The notes beneath the pieces were generated by a model. The model ran no database searches. It saw only the letters and a program-made list of their open reading frames with translations, and was not told where the DNA came from. The position numbers were made by a program, and so were the translations under genes. A DNA stretch of 64,000 nt from Euptelea pleiosperma (lineage: Eukaryota; Streptophyta; Magnoliopsida; Ranunculales; Eupteleaceae), in the NCBI GenBank assembly GCA_035048495.1, contig CM068543.1:32365096-32429095 (forward strand), read 5' to 3'. The stretch's first letter is position 1. Every line of letters starts with the position of its first letter. This document shows positions 43,758-54,669 of the stretch, in pieces.

Positions 43758-46700
43758 GTTTGCTCCCTTAAAATAGGTTTATGGTGTGATAGATTTTTTA
43801 GTTTTTTTTTCATATTGTCCTTTATTGTTAGAGCAAATAATTTTTCTTTTAGCATGATTATATTCATTGTTTAGATTAATATCTCTGCTTTGGGATAGGC
43901 ATCTTGATTTTCTTTCTATGAATTTTTTTATTGTTTCCCATTGATTATTAGATTAATAAGTGCCACAGCTTAATGTCTCTTTTAAATATTTTACACAGAA
44001 GATAACCTGTTCAAGTTTTGCTTTTGTGGTAGAAAAATCCAACAACTTCCAACTTTTCCTCATACCTCAACTAAATAGTCAAGTGCTTCTTTGTTTGCCA
44101 ACTTGGTTGATGAACTTATTTTCTTGGACATGATCCTGGGGAACCTGCAAGATGATTCTCCAATGCTCTAGTCAAGCAAAGAGCTCTCAACAATATTCAC
44201 TAGGCAAAACCGCAAACTAGAACAGGTTGAATCATGAATGACATACCTTCCGGTGGAGTACTGGCCTATTAATAGGCAAGAGACCTACCCCAAAATCAGA
44301 GTGTTTCCTTGTTTGAGTATGATTCGGAAAGTGATCCCACTATTCCCAGGCTCAATAGAGATGATTGATCAACGAGTTTCCTTTTTGGAGTAGATGTCCT
44401 TGTTCTAGAAGTCTTCATGAATTTGGTCTGACTGGACTTTCTTTTAGGGTCTGCAGTGGTCTGTCTTACCTCTCAAAAGTACTTGTCAGGTCAAAACTAT
44501 TCATGGTCAGACAGTAGGAGTGTGTCTTGCAGGTGTTCTAAGGTATTTGGATCTTGTAATGAGTGACGAACTCTTGGTGAACTATGTCCTCGAGAGTCTT
44601 TCCAAGAATTTATCCAAGGACTGGCTCCAACATTTGTCTGAGAAGATTTTTAACCTCATGATGGAATAACTACTTTTCACCCTTACATCATTGAAGACAA
44701 AACTAAATGTATTCTTTTTTTACGGCTGACCACTTAATTCTTTTAATCTCTTTAATATCTTTCATTTGCTTACATTCATGTTCAAATTATGACTTGAAGA
44801 ACAATTTGGACATCTGAAGTGATACCATTGCTTCACAGTTCACTCTTTAGATTGTAGCAAAAACCTTGGCTTCACAGTTCACTCTTTACATGGTTTGACA
44901 GTGTACTACCAACTATGATTCATAGATAAATTAAATGTCTTGGCCTCATGTTATACCCATAGTTCATAAATCATAATTGAATCCAATCCAGAAGCCTATC
45001 ACTTCTGTGGCATGAAATTTGAGCTTTGACGTCAATGCTTGCTATTACTATTTCTAAACCAGATTATGTATTCCATGATTCTACAACTGTTTTTAACTCT
45101 GTGCTTTGCATGTACAAAACTGTAAGGGAAGATTGTTAACATGATTTCTGAATTTTTGTAGGTGCATGCTGCTCCTCGGATTTATGAGAAGCCTATCTGC
45201 TCTTCAGGAGATATATATGGAGATCCAGCATTAAACTATTTTAGGGATACGCCAGATGATCAGTGGGTTAGAGCAACGGATTTCACTCCATCATATTGTA
45301 TTGGGCAGTCTTCCGCTATGTGTTTGGAGCTTCCATACAGCTGTGAGATTACAGATATCTGTAAAAACTTTCCCTTTTACAAAGAAGATGAAGGTCGATT
45401 CATGTTGGAGAGTGGTTCTACTTATTCTCGCAGTTGGGATCTAGTTCCCATTGTTGGGCCTGCCAAAGGAATTGATTTGCCGTTTGACATCCTGTTTAAG
45501 ATTAGTTCCTTGGTTCAGAATGGGTGCCTCCCAGGGCCAACACTTGATGCCGGGTTTTTTAGGTTGGTCGATCCTCTCTTTGAACCCATTGCACATATAG
45601 AACGTGCCCTGGACAAACTGTATCATGTAAAAGAATGCTGCTATGAACCTGTGAAGTGGCTTACTGAGCAGTACACAAAATACCGCACATCGAAGCATTT
45701 TCCTAAACCACCTGCTATTTCCTTGGATGATGGCTTGGTATATATCCGCAAGGTTCAAGTAACCCCTTCTAAAGTATACTTCTGTGGTCCGGAGGTTAGT
45801 GTTTCTAATCGAGTTTTACGCAAATATCGTGGAGATATTGATAATTTTATCCGTGTTTCTTTCGTTGACGAGGACTCGGAGAAAATGTATTCGACTGATT
45901 TATCTCCACGTACAACATCTACAAATGAGGGTAAACGGCATACCGGAATTTACAGAAGGATTCTTTCCACTCTGAGAAATGGCATAGTTATTGGTGATAA
46001 GAAGTTCGATTTTCTTGCCTTCTCATCAAGTCAATTGAAGTATAATTCTGCGTGGATGTTCGCTTCAAGGGAAGGGCTTACTGCAGCTGATATCAGGGAG
46101 TGGATGGGTGATTTCCGTGAGATACGAAACGTGGCGAAATATGCAGCCAGATTGGGTCAATCTTTCGGTTCTTCAAAGGAAACTTTCAATGTTGGTAGGC
46201 ACGAAATTGAAATTATTCCTGATATAGAGACTGAAAGGAATGGAATACCGTATGTTTTCTCCGATGGAATTGGTAAAATTTCTGCTGAATTTGCACGAAA
46301 TGTGGCAATAAAGTGTGGCCTGAATAGTTCTACCCCATCTGCTTTTCAAATTAGATATGGTGGATATAAAGGTGTTGTGGCTGTGGATCCAACATCAGTA
46401 ATGAAGCTGTCCTTGAGAAAAAGCATGTCTAAATTTACATCACAGAACACTGAATTAGATGTTTTATCATGGAGCAAGTTTCAACCTTGTTTCCTCAATC
46501 GTCAGTTGATCACTCTTTTGTCTACCCTCGGGGTCAAAGATCATATTTTTGAAGAGAAGCAAAAAGAAGCTGTAGATCAACTGTACATGATTTTAACAGA
46601 TTCACTAAGGGCACAGGAAGCACTTGAGATCATGTCTCCAGGAGAAAACACAAATGTTCTCAAGGAACTGCTTATCTGTGGTTACAAGCCTGATGCTGAA

Positions 46701-49700
46701 CCATTCCTTTCAATGATGCTGCAAACATTTCGGGCATCAAGGCTGTTGGAGCTGCGGACCAAAGCAAGGATATTTGTTCCAGATGGAAGATCAATGATGG
46801 GATGCCTAGATGAAACCAAAACATTGGAATATGGGCAGGTATTTCTACAAGTTTCTTGCATTGGCCATAAACAGTTTCATGGCAATTCCCTCTTTGTGTC
46901 CAGCGGGAATGAATCAGATCAACGTACATTTATTGTGGAGGGTAAGGTTATTGTTGCTAAAAACCCATGTCTTCACCCTGGCGATGTGCGTGTTCTGTGG
47001 GCTGTCAATGTCCCGGCTTTGAACCATATGGTGGACTGTGTCGTTTTTCCACAAAAAGGGAAAAGGTGAGACATGTTACATCTCCTTCCTATAGTTTATT
47101 TGAAAATGATTGAATGCTAAGGTGATGTTTGTGCAAGTATCTTTGACCTTGGCATTTAGTATTAGTTGAATATATTACTACATTAGATGCTTATGAGTTA
47201 TGACAAGTAGTAATATGTTTCAATGTTATATGCTGCATAAAGTAATACAATTTGACCAGATTAGTAATTTTATCCATGAATTTATTTTCTGCTGAGCTGT
47301 GTTGAAGCCTCCAAATTGTTTACATGTTGTTTCTTTTTATTGAGTTTATAAATTCGAACTGAACTCTGTTTTGATGAGGACTTGTCTCTTTATGATTTAA
47401 GACTTGGTTATATGTTCTTTTATAAGTAAATAGATTGTGTATTAAAAGAAACTTAAGCCTGGACCAGTGTATCAGTGTCTTCATTTGCAATTCTATTTGT
47501 ATATGCAAATATATTCTATTTGTATATATATATATATATATATATATATTAGTTTATACATATACCGAATTTATAATTAGACCTAATTAAACACGAATAT
47601 ATCCCTCGCCGTCTTTTTGCCATTCACCATTTAGTTGACCATATTTTTTAATTTCAAGACTTAATTATACTCGAATCTTTCCCATTCTGTATTGTTTCCG
47701 TATGCCGATTTGCTAACTAGAGCTATGAATACTTTATGCATTTAGTGATAGGAAACTTTCATTTTTGTTACAGAATTGAATTCTTAATAGTGGGTAAGAA
47801 GAACATTTTCCAACACTACCTGACTTTTGATGCAAAAACAACTTTGATTGTTTTTACACAATTGAATTCTTAATAGTGAGTAAGAAGAACGTTTTCCAAC
47901 ACTACCTGACTTTTGATGCTTGTTTTCTACTTATCCGTCCTTACACATATAACTGCGCAAAACCATAAAGCGAATGCTCATGCACCACCCAACACAAACA
48001 TTAACAGACTAAAAAATTATACTTGAACGTAGTAGGAGGCTTGCGTTATGTGAAACAAGATATGGTTCACTTTATCTACGGACAGTAATTTATCATATGT
48101 GAAGACTACAGAAATTGGTCTTTTAGCTGTTTTTATTGAGAAGTTCTAAATCAGTTATTACATTATTATAAATGTTTTTTGGGTTCGTTTTCCTTTTAAG
48201 AGTTACTTCTTTGATTTGATTCTGTTTCCTTCTTTAGGACACACCACATACACATTGTCAAACTCTCTCCACATGTAAAAGTTTTTTGCTAATGTTAGTT
48301 GAATTTGTGATTGTAGACCCCATCCAAATGAGTGTTCAGGGAGTGATTTGGACGGAGATTCATACTTTGTCAGTTGGGACCCTGAACTTATTCCACCTCG
48401 TCAAATCGAACCCATGGACTATACCCCGGCACCAAGTATGCTCTTGGATCATGATGTAAAGATTGAGGTATTAATCTTGCAGACAGTGATATGTTTCAGC
48501 AGTTCTGCTACTCATTCTTTTTCTTATGTTATTTCTGTTCTATTATTACGAGCAATATCTCTCTCTCTCTTTTTTTTGATTGGTGTCTTATAGTTATAAG
48601 CAATATCTTATACATATGGAACAAATGAAAAAATATTGTTCTTCGTCTCCTTTTTCATCGAGTTCTTAATGGCCCATGAAAAATATCAAGAATTTGACAT
48701 TATGGATAATTAATAATATCTCATTAAAATCTCACGGACTTGTTACATTGATTTTTACTGCCAACAAATAAATGCCAATGTTTGGTATTAACTGTAAGAT
48801 GCATTCATAGAAATGAGTTACCACCTTGCACTGGCTACAAGATGTGATGTGTATCTCATTAATAGTTTTTTACAAATGATACGAGGAGACAATATTACTT
48901 TAGTTTTCTATATTCAACATTCACTAAATACGTACGAAGATAAAGGTTTTCTGGTTTGTCACTGCAGACTTCATACCTTGTTTAGATCAGGTCTTTCTTG
49001 TCCTGATATAGCACTGTTGTGCTAAATCTGGACCATCCATCTAACAGACGACCATCTAGATGTCACGTCACATCTGCAGTCTTTGCCTATGGATGATTTT
49101 TAAATAGAAGATTGAAAGAAAGCTTCATCTTTTTGCCACGTGGAAGAGGGAAACTGGATGAAATTTGCCACCTAGAGAGGTTTTAAGGTGTGTCTAACAG
49201 GTGTTCCACCTTTGGTTCCTCCACCTTAGCTGCCACATGTGAAAATCCTGGCTTGCAGGGAACGAAGCCTGTTATGTTACCCCAGAACATAAAAGGTCAT
49301 ATGCAATGCAAGCGGTAATACGATTAGAACACATCATATATGCATGCAGTTGTTATACCAAGGATTTTTGAACTCTTTTTTTAATTTTAAATTAAAATTT
49401 AAATATTATTTCAATTACGAAAATAAGATTAAATATAAGTAGTTAGTCCTCTAATGTTCATTTTCACTAATCAATGAGATATTATATACTGATAATAAGT
49501 GCTTATATTTGCTAAATAATTTTAAATTTTGATATTAAAATGAAAAAATTATGTATTTTTCCAGAGAAAAATGAATTTGACCGTCAAGGCAAAGCTACAC
49601 AATGTATAATAATTAAAGCACCACCATGGATGCAAAAGGTGAAAGAAAGGAGATTGTATTTAGATATGATGAGATTGTTCATGGGTTTGGATCGTCTATA

Positions 49701-51237
49701 TGGCCCTATATATTTTGTTTTTTTGTAGTTAGTGAGGGCTTTCCTCTCTAGCTCAAAAGAAAAATAAATTATTCTCTTTCTATAGTTTGTTTTCTGTATG
49801 GGGTTTTCCATGGACACCACAAACATGCTTCACATGGATCAACTTCTCAATGGTGCAAAAAGGAGTTTGAAATTCAGTGATGCATCATTCAGAATTCATC
49901 AAATGAATAAACTTTAATTTGTTCGTCTGAATTAATTCAAGTCTATGCATTACTCTGTGGTAGTTTGTTTCATTCCACTAAATTTGACAATGTTGAGCAT
50001 CTGTTGTCATGGGTGTTACTCAAAATGAAGTTATGTGAGCTACCATTGTTAGCTTGTAATAAGATGGCAAAGTTTTTTATTCATATAGAATTGTTGCTTA
50101 GCATTATCTTCGATCAATGAATGCTTAATCTCTCTTGCAGATTCAAAGTGTGAATGAGAAAAATACATTGCAATTGTTTCGGTAAAGGATATCTTGTTTG
50201 ACATAGTATACAGTAACACATCCTTGTATTAAAACACGCATCTTAAGATGTATTTATATGTTTTAAAACAAAATTGTAAAGATGCATCTCAAGATGTATG
50301 ACTAATATAAGTTTTGTTAGATTCTTTCACAATACTTGACCCATATGCAAAACAATGCATCCTTCCCTTGTTTTATTCCGCGAGTGATATGTATGTTTCT
50401 TTGGTACAGGAAGTTGAGGAGTACTTCACAAACTACATAGTTAATGACAGCTTAGGAATCATTGCAAATAGCCACACTGCATTTGCTGACAAGGAGCCAC
50501 ACAAGGCAGAGAGCGATGCATGCATCGAGCTTGCAAAGATATTCTCAATTGCTGTTGACTTCCCGAAGACTGGTGTGCCTGCGGAAATTCCTCCTCATCT
50601 ACGAGTCAAAAACTACCCAGACTTTATGGAAAAGCCTAGTAAACCCACTTATGAATCAAAAAGAGTGATTGGGAAACTATTTAGAGGGATTAAAGATATT
50701 GCATCAGACACAAGGTATATAAAATCCTTCACTTTGGAGGTGGCAAAGCAGTCTTACGATCCCGACATGGAAGTTGATGGCTTTCAGGATTACCTCGATG
50801 ATGCTCACTATTACAAAGGAGAATATGACTGCAAGTTGGGGAACCTGATGGAATATTATGGGATCAAAACTGAGGCGGAGCTCCTTAGTGGGAACATCAT
50901 GAAATTGTTGAAGTCATTTGATAAGAGGAGGGACGCAGAAGCAATCAAACTGGCAGTTAAGTCTTTAAAGAAGGAAGCAAGGGCTTGGTTTGATGAGAAG
51001 GGCACTAACTCAGGCTCTCAAGCAGATGATTATGCAAAGGCTTCAGCGTGGTATCATGTAACATATCACCCGGACTATTGGGGATGCTACAATGAGGGAA
51101 TGAATAGGGATCATTTCCTTAGTTTTCCATGGTGTGTCTATGACAAGCTGATTGACATCAAGAAGAAGAACAGTGTGAGAGGGATGCCCAATCAGCCATT
51201 GGAACACCACTTCAAGTTTGGTCTGAGGTTGAATTGA
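43236..51237 (+). CDS. RDR1: RNA-dependent RNA polymerase 1, copy B (RDR1-B)
   Basis: Joined exons 43236-43757, 45162-47065, 48317-48467 and 50410-51237 give 1134 aa. Role as for copy A: dsRNA synthesis for siRNA production in silencing and antiviral defence. Seen: MGRTIKVSGFP start with RRM-like region, VFSDGIGKISAEFA, RYGGYKGVVAVDP, catalytic DLDGD (about residues 819-823, exon 3), EVEEYFTNYIVNDSLGIIAN, and a C-terminal WYHVTYHPDYWGCYNEGM block. Intron positions and phases are identical to copy A. The ATG follows a short spliced leader. The frame is intact throughout, introns are shorter (intron 3 is 1.9 kb), and the TATA box is better, so this may be the better-expressed copy (inference). 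Its C-terminus is nine residues longer-tailed (...HHFKFGLRLN) than a simple match to A would give. Confidence 0.94.
43758..45161 (+). other. RDR1-B intron 1
   Basis: GT...AG, 1.4 kb, against 1.67 kb in copy A, which holds the extra element at 16861-17195. No recognisable insertion. Confidence 0.8.
45162..47065 (+). CDS. RDR1: RDR1-B coding exon 2
   Basis: 1904 nt; acceptor tttttgtag|gtgcat, donor aaaag|gtgaga. Most of the polymerase domain, including FSDGIGKIS. A 71-nt stretch (46092-46162) is identical to 18286-18356 of copy A. Confidence 0.94.
47066..48316 (+). other. RDR1-B intron 2
   Basis: 1.25 kb, phase 2. Contains (AT)n at 47522-47549 and a near-repeated sentence (gaattcttaatagtg.gtaagaagaac.ttttccaacactacctgacttttgatgc) at about 47772 and 47866. 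Confidence 0.8.
48317..48467 (+). CDS. RDR1: RDR1-B coding exon 3 (catalytic DLDGD)
   Basis: 151 nt; acceptor gattgtag|acccca, donor gattgag|gtatta. SGSDLDGDSYFVSWDPELIP retains all active-site Asp residues. Confidence 0.94.
48468..50409 (+). other. RDR1-B intron 3
   Basis: 1.94 kb, phase 0; compared with 5.3 kb in copy A it lacks the LINE and hAT-type elements. 48960-49310 is unlike copy A and may be a separate insertion (contains gccacgtgg and gccacatg), but no ends were found. Confidence 0.75.
50410..51237 (+). CDS. RDR1: RDR1-B coding exon 4 and stop
   Basis: 275 codons plus TGA; acceptor ttggtacag|gaagttgag. The open frame extends upstream to 50314, but that part is intronic by homology. 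Confidence 0.93.
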   Translation, partial: EVEEYFTNYIVNDSLGIIANSHTAFADKEPHKAESDACIELAKIFSIAVDFPKTGVPAEIPPHLRVKNYPDFMEKPSKPTYESKRVIGKLFRGIKDIASDTRYIKSFTLEVAKQSYDPDMEVDGFQDYLDDAHYYKGEYDCKLGNLMEYYGIKTEAELLSGNIMKLLKSFDKRRDAEAIKLAVKSLKKEARAWFDEKGTNSGSQADDYAKASAWYHVTYHPDYWGCYNEGMNRDHFLSFPWCVYDKLIDIKKKNSVRGMPNQPLEHHFKFGLRLN

Positions 51238-52008
51238 GAACTCATGGTTCTCCATTTTTCCTCCCATAAGTTTATGAAGATTTATGTTTCTGTCTGTTTG
51301 CATTAGAATAATACCATTTGGCTATGTAAATATATATGCATGTTTCCAGAAATATCTGAACTTGGTTATTGACTTTATTTCGAGTTGTTGATATTGATAG
51401 AAATTTTGTGTTGATAAGAAGTGTATCTTTGTGATTTTTTTTTTCTCTTCTCTGGTACTTGGCGACTTGAAACCACTGCTTGTAGTGAACAATCTGAGGG
51501 ATGTAGTAATAGTAGTACATAAACTAAGAGCCTTTGTTTGGACAGTCTTCTTAACAACCAGTCAGTTGTCAATATTGCATTGACAAAATGCTTATAGGAT
51601 CATTGTTTTGCAAATTTGCCGAGTTGACTTGGAATTTGGCTGAGTTGGCTTGACTCAATAGGATTTTGTATAGACTTAAGGTACTCAATCTTTAGCTGCT
51701 CGATGAGTTGACTCGAAACTCGGCTGTGTCAATTTAAATTGAGTAGACTTGCAAGTCAAAAAATTGTTTTCTTTCATTTTTTAAGTCATTTTTGTCCAAA
51801 ACTGAGAGAAAATGATTCATTAATTTGGCTTTTGATTTTAAAAAAATATTTCTTTTATGAAATTCTTTTCTAATTCCTATGTATTTAGGAAAATTTAATG
51901 ACCTGCCAACTCGACTTGGCAAGTCTTGTGAAGTCACTGAGTCTACTCGGCCAATAAGACTTGTCAAGTTAAGTTTTTGGGTTCTAAAACACTGCTTAGG
52001 ATTGTTTA
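51238..52008 (+). other. RDR1-B 3' flank
   Basis: Homologous to 26993-27705. Includes the gagttgactcg-rich repeat at 51600-51960. Confidence 0.6.
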
Positions 52009-52726
52009 GAATTTTTGACATACCCCCTCATGTTATCTTTAAAATTTGACATACCCCCCATAATTTCAAAAAGCTGACATACCCCCTATGACTCGGTTCA
52101 CTGTCATTTGACCAGTGTTGACATGAGTTGACTACCAATTTTTTTTATTAAAGAACGAAAGTGCCCTGTCTTCAACTTTAGAACAAGGGTTTGGGTTTAG
52201 GCCAAAACCTAAACCCCAAATCAAACATGAAAGAGGGAGTTTAACCCATGTTGGTAAACTTGAGATTTTTTGATGAATTAAACAAATATTGAGAAGAAAA
52301 AACCCCCAAAAAAATAGATAAAACTCATGAAGGAATATTTTAAAATTGAGAGAACCCATCTTTCTAAAATCCACATCTCAAAAACTTAAAATATATGATA
52401 AAACTAAAATTTTATTTTTTTATTTTTTACCTTGGGTTTTAAATTATTGCCGGAGTGGTGGTCGGCTGGCCATAAGACTCTGGTTGGTTGGTCGCCGTCG
52501 ATGGGCAGTCAACCCATTGGAATCTCTTGGCTGGCCGTCAACCACAGCCGTTTGATTTGAAGACAAGGGCATTTTTGCCATTTAATAAAAAAAATTGGTA
52601 GTCAACTTGGGTCAACACTGGTCAAATGACAGTGGACCGAGTCATAGGGGGGTATGTCCGCTTTTTCAAATTGTGGGGGGTATGTCAAATTTTAAAGATA
52701 ACATGGGGGGTATGTAAAAAATTCCC
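52009..52726. mobile_element. Miniature element with long inverted ends, 718 bp, private to B
   Basis: The left end gaatttttgacataccccctcatgttatctttaaaatttgac is mirrored by the right end gtcaaattttaaagataacatggggggtatgtaaaaaattc. Repeated tgacatacccccc motifs occur inside both arms, then gtcaacactggtcaaatgacagtgg arms. Flanked by ttgttta (52002-52008 and 52727-52733). RDR1-A shows an unoccupied ggcttgttcaata at 27698. Confidence 0.8.
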
Positions 52727-52779
52727 TTGTTTAATACAACGCGATTTTTGGTCCATGGCCAAAGAGTAATAACTTTGAT

Positions 52780-53260
52780 TAGGCTTAATCTAAGCATCCA
52801 GGTCAGTTATAAAAGCAACCACTAATGTCCATTTATAAGAGCTATCTCTTGAGTGAAACCCCTCGAATCTCCCAAAGGGGTAGGCCTGACAACAATTGCA
52901 AGAATCAAAATTGATAAACATAGTGTAGGTATATAACACACTATTATAAGTAGACCCTTGACACCACCCAAAAATGTCGGTACAAATCCTGATCAAGAAT
53001 TCCTACTAGATCCTTGTTAATAAGTGATCAACTCTTTAGATTCCATCGGTATGGAGGCAATCAAGGTAAGGGTTGGGGGCGAAGTGATCACAACAATGGT
53101 CCTTTTACCATTCGTAATCTAGATTTTTCATGGGAAAGCATTATGCTCCCCTTGGATCCAAGTCATATGAGGTGTAGGGAAATTTCTGTTCACCGCAGGA
53201 TCCTCGAGGTCTGGTCCAAACTTGACGAACAAGGGCTTGCACTCTCAGCGATCTAAGTGT
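52780..53260. mobile_element. LTR-like repeat, relative of 30290-31260
   Basis: Collinear with the two halves of the 30290-31350 repeat, here uninterrupted. The short frame at 53014-53256 is not supported as a gene. Confidence 0.5.
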
Positions 53261-53890
53261 TGGGGGGCCTTCAACAAAACACTCCGATGCTCAAGTCAAA
53301 AGCAGGTAGAAGGAAGAAGTAGCACTAGTTGAGATTGGATGATCATACCTTTACCTTCCGCTTATACTTATAGGTTGGTGGAGGAGTCCTATCTTTAGAC
53401 GGACGAAGACTCCTGTCACGACTTTCTATGTTTAGAGTCAGAGTCCAAGGAAAGTCTCCATACTTGGTCTTATTTGAGAAGGCCTCTGTTTGATAGTCCT
53501 TTTTTGGCTGGTAAGTCCCTCGTCTTTATCCAGGACGAGATAAGAAAGTTTCTTGTCTGGTGAGGGAGTAGAGCTGCCACGTAACCGGGCACTCGTCAAT
53601 CTACTAACTAGATAGCACGATGATGTGGGAACATTCGCACCTTGCTGTTATTATCACAGCTGGCAAGGGATCTTGCCTTTTAAAAAAAAAATAGTGAAAA
53701 ATCACCTGTGATAATGTACGCACGCATGTCTACGTGTTTTGATAAGAGGCACGTGCTAATCCACATGTTTGCGAATTAATGGTGGATTGCCACGTGTCTC
53801 ACCAGGGTGAGGTGGTCAAATATGGTATCCACAAGGGGGAACACACTTCATCCACATTGCAGTCCACATGCTTAAAGTTGAGACCAACCC
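53261..53890. other. Intergenic, no gene recognised
   Basis: No gene. Begins tgttggggggccttcaacaaaacactccgatgctcaagtc, a phrase reminiscent of intergenic LTR sequence. An A run lies at about 53683. Confidence 0.4.
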
Positions 53891-53899
53891 AAGCAAGCA

Positions 53900-54240
53900 G
53901 AGTAAAACTCATCGAAGGAGATGACAGGGCAGCAGATCACGGCCGTGGATTTTGTTCCGGCGGACCACCTCGGCCTCACAACCCACGTACACAGGTGAGT
54001 GTTTTGGCAAAAAGCACTTGACTAAAACTGAGAATTTTTTTGAAGCAGTGGCCAATCACATGGCGCCACAATCTCCTATTGCTTTCGTACAAAGCCAGAA
54101 ATGCTTTTTGAATAGCAGATTGTGGCGCCATGTGATTAGCCACTTGCTTCCCTGCTTCAAAAATCCACTACTTCAAAAAAATTTCTCACTAAAACTTCGC
54201 GAAGCTGCTGACCGCGTGCAATATGAGCCACGTGGAAGAA
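53900..54240. mobile_element. Foldback element, second copy, interrupted
   Basis: The left arm (gagatgacagggcagcagatcacgg, ccggcggaccacctcgg, cacgtacacaggtgagtgttttggc) matches 28610-28700. A smaller foldback (54030-54187) is inserted. The right side has diverged (cgcgaagctgctgaccgcgtg). Confidence 0.65.
54030..54187. mobile_element. MULE-like miniature foldback, 158 bp, 9-bp target duplication
   Basis: Starts gagaatttttttgaagcagtgg and ends ccactacttcaaaaaaatttctc. The arms include caatcacatggcgccacaatct and agattgtggcgccatgtgatt. Flanks actaaaact are identical at 54021-54029 and 54188-54196. Confidence 0.9.
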
Positions 54241-54264
54241 TAAGAATATTACTTTGAATCACCA

Positions 54265-54534
54265 TTGAATTCAAATATTTCTATAACTCTATTTGTCTCT
54301 CTAAATGTCTGCAAACTCGACTCCAAGAAGGTTAAGAAGTCTCTTGTTGATACAGATCAATTACTAAAAGGGAGAAAAAAAATATGGAGATCCGTAGATT
54401 TTCCTCTTGGAAAAGAAACCATTGGACTTAAATGCATTAATAAACCAAAGTTCAATTCTGATGGATTTCAACAAAGGCACAACAGCAATCTTGTTACAAA
54501 AGAGTATGCACAACTTCTTGGTAAAATTAGTTGA
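54265..54534 (+). pseudogene. Copia reverse-transcriptase fragment
   Basis: The C-terminal half of this frame reads IWRSVDFPLGKETIGLK and then a charged run ending LVTKEYAQ, the familiar start of the Copia RVT_2 domain. Nothing precedes or follows it in frame, so it is a short, diverged remnant. Origin by an old insertion is inferred. Confidence 0.65.
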
Positions 54535-54669
54535 GAGGCCGTAAGTTTAGGATTACGGACAACCAGACTGGGATTTGCTCAGCTGAAAGGAGCTACCTTT
54601 TTGCAACTTTGGCCTGGCAGCCCCTATTTTACTGTACAAGGTAACTATTTTGTTCTTTATTCCCTTTTT

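Noticed and set aside
53014..53256. 80-codon frame downstream of RDR1-B
   Set aside because: Lies in the LTR-like repeat also present at 30290-31260, where the frame is not conserved.
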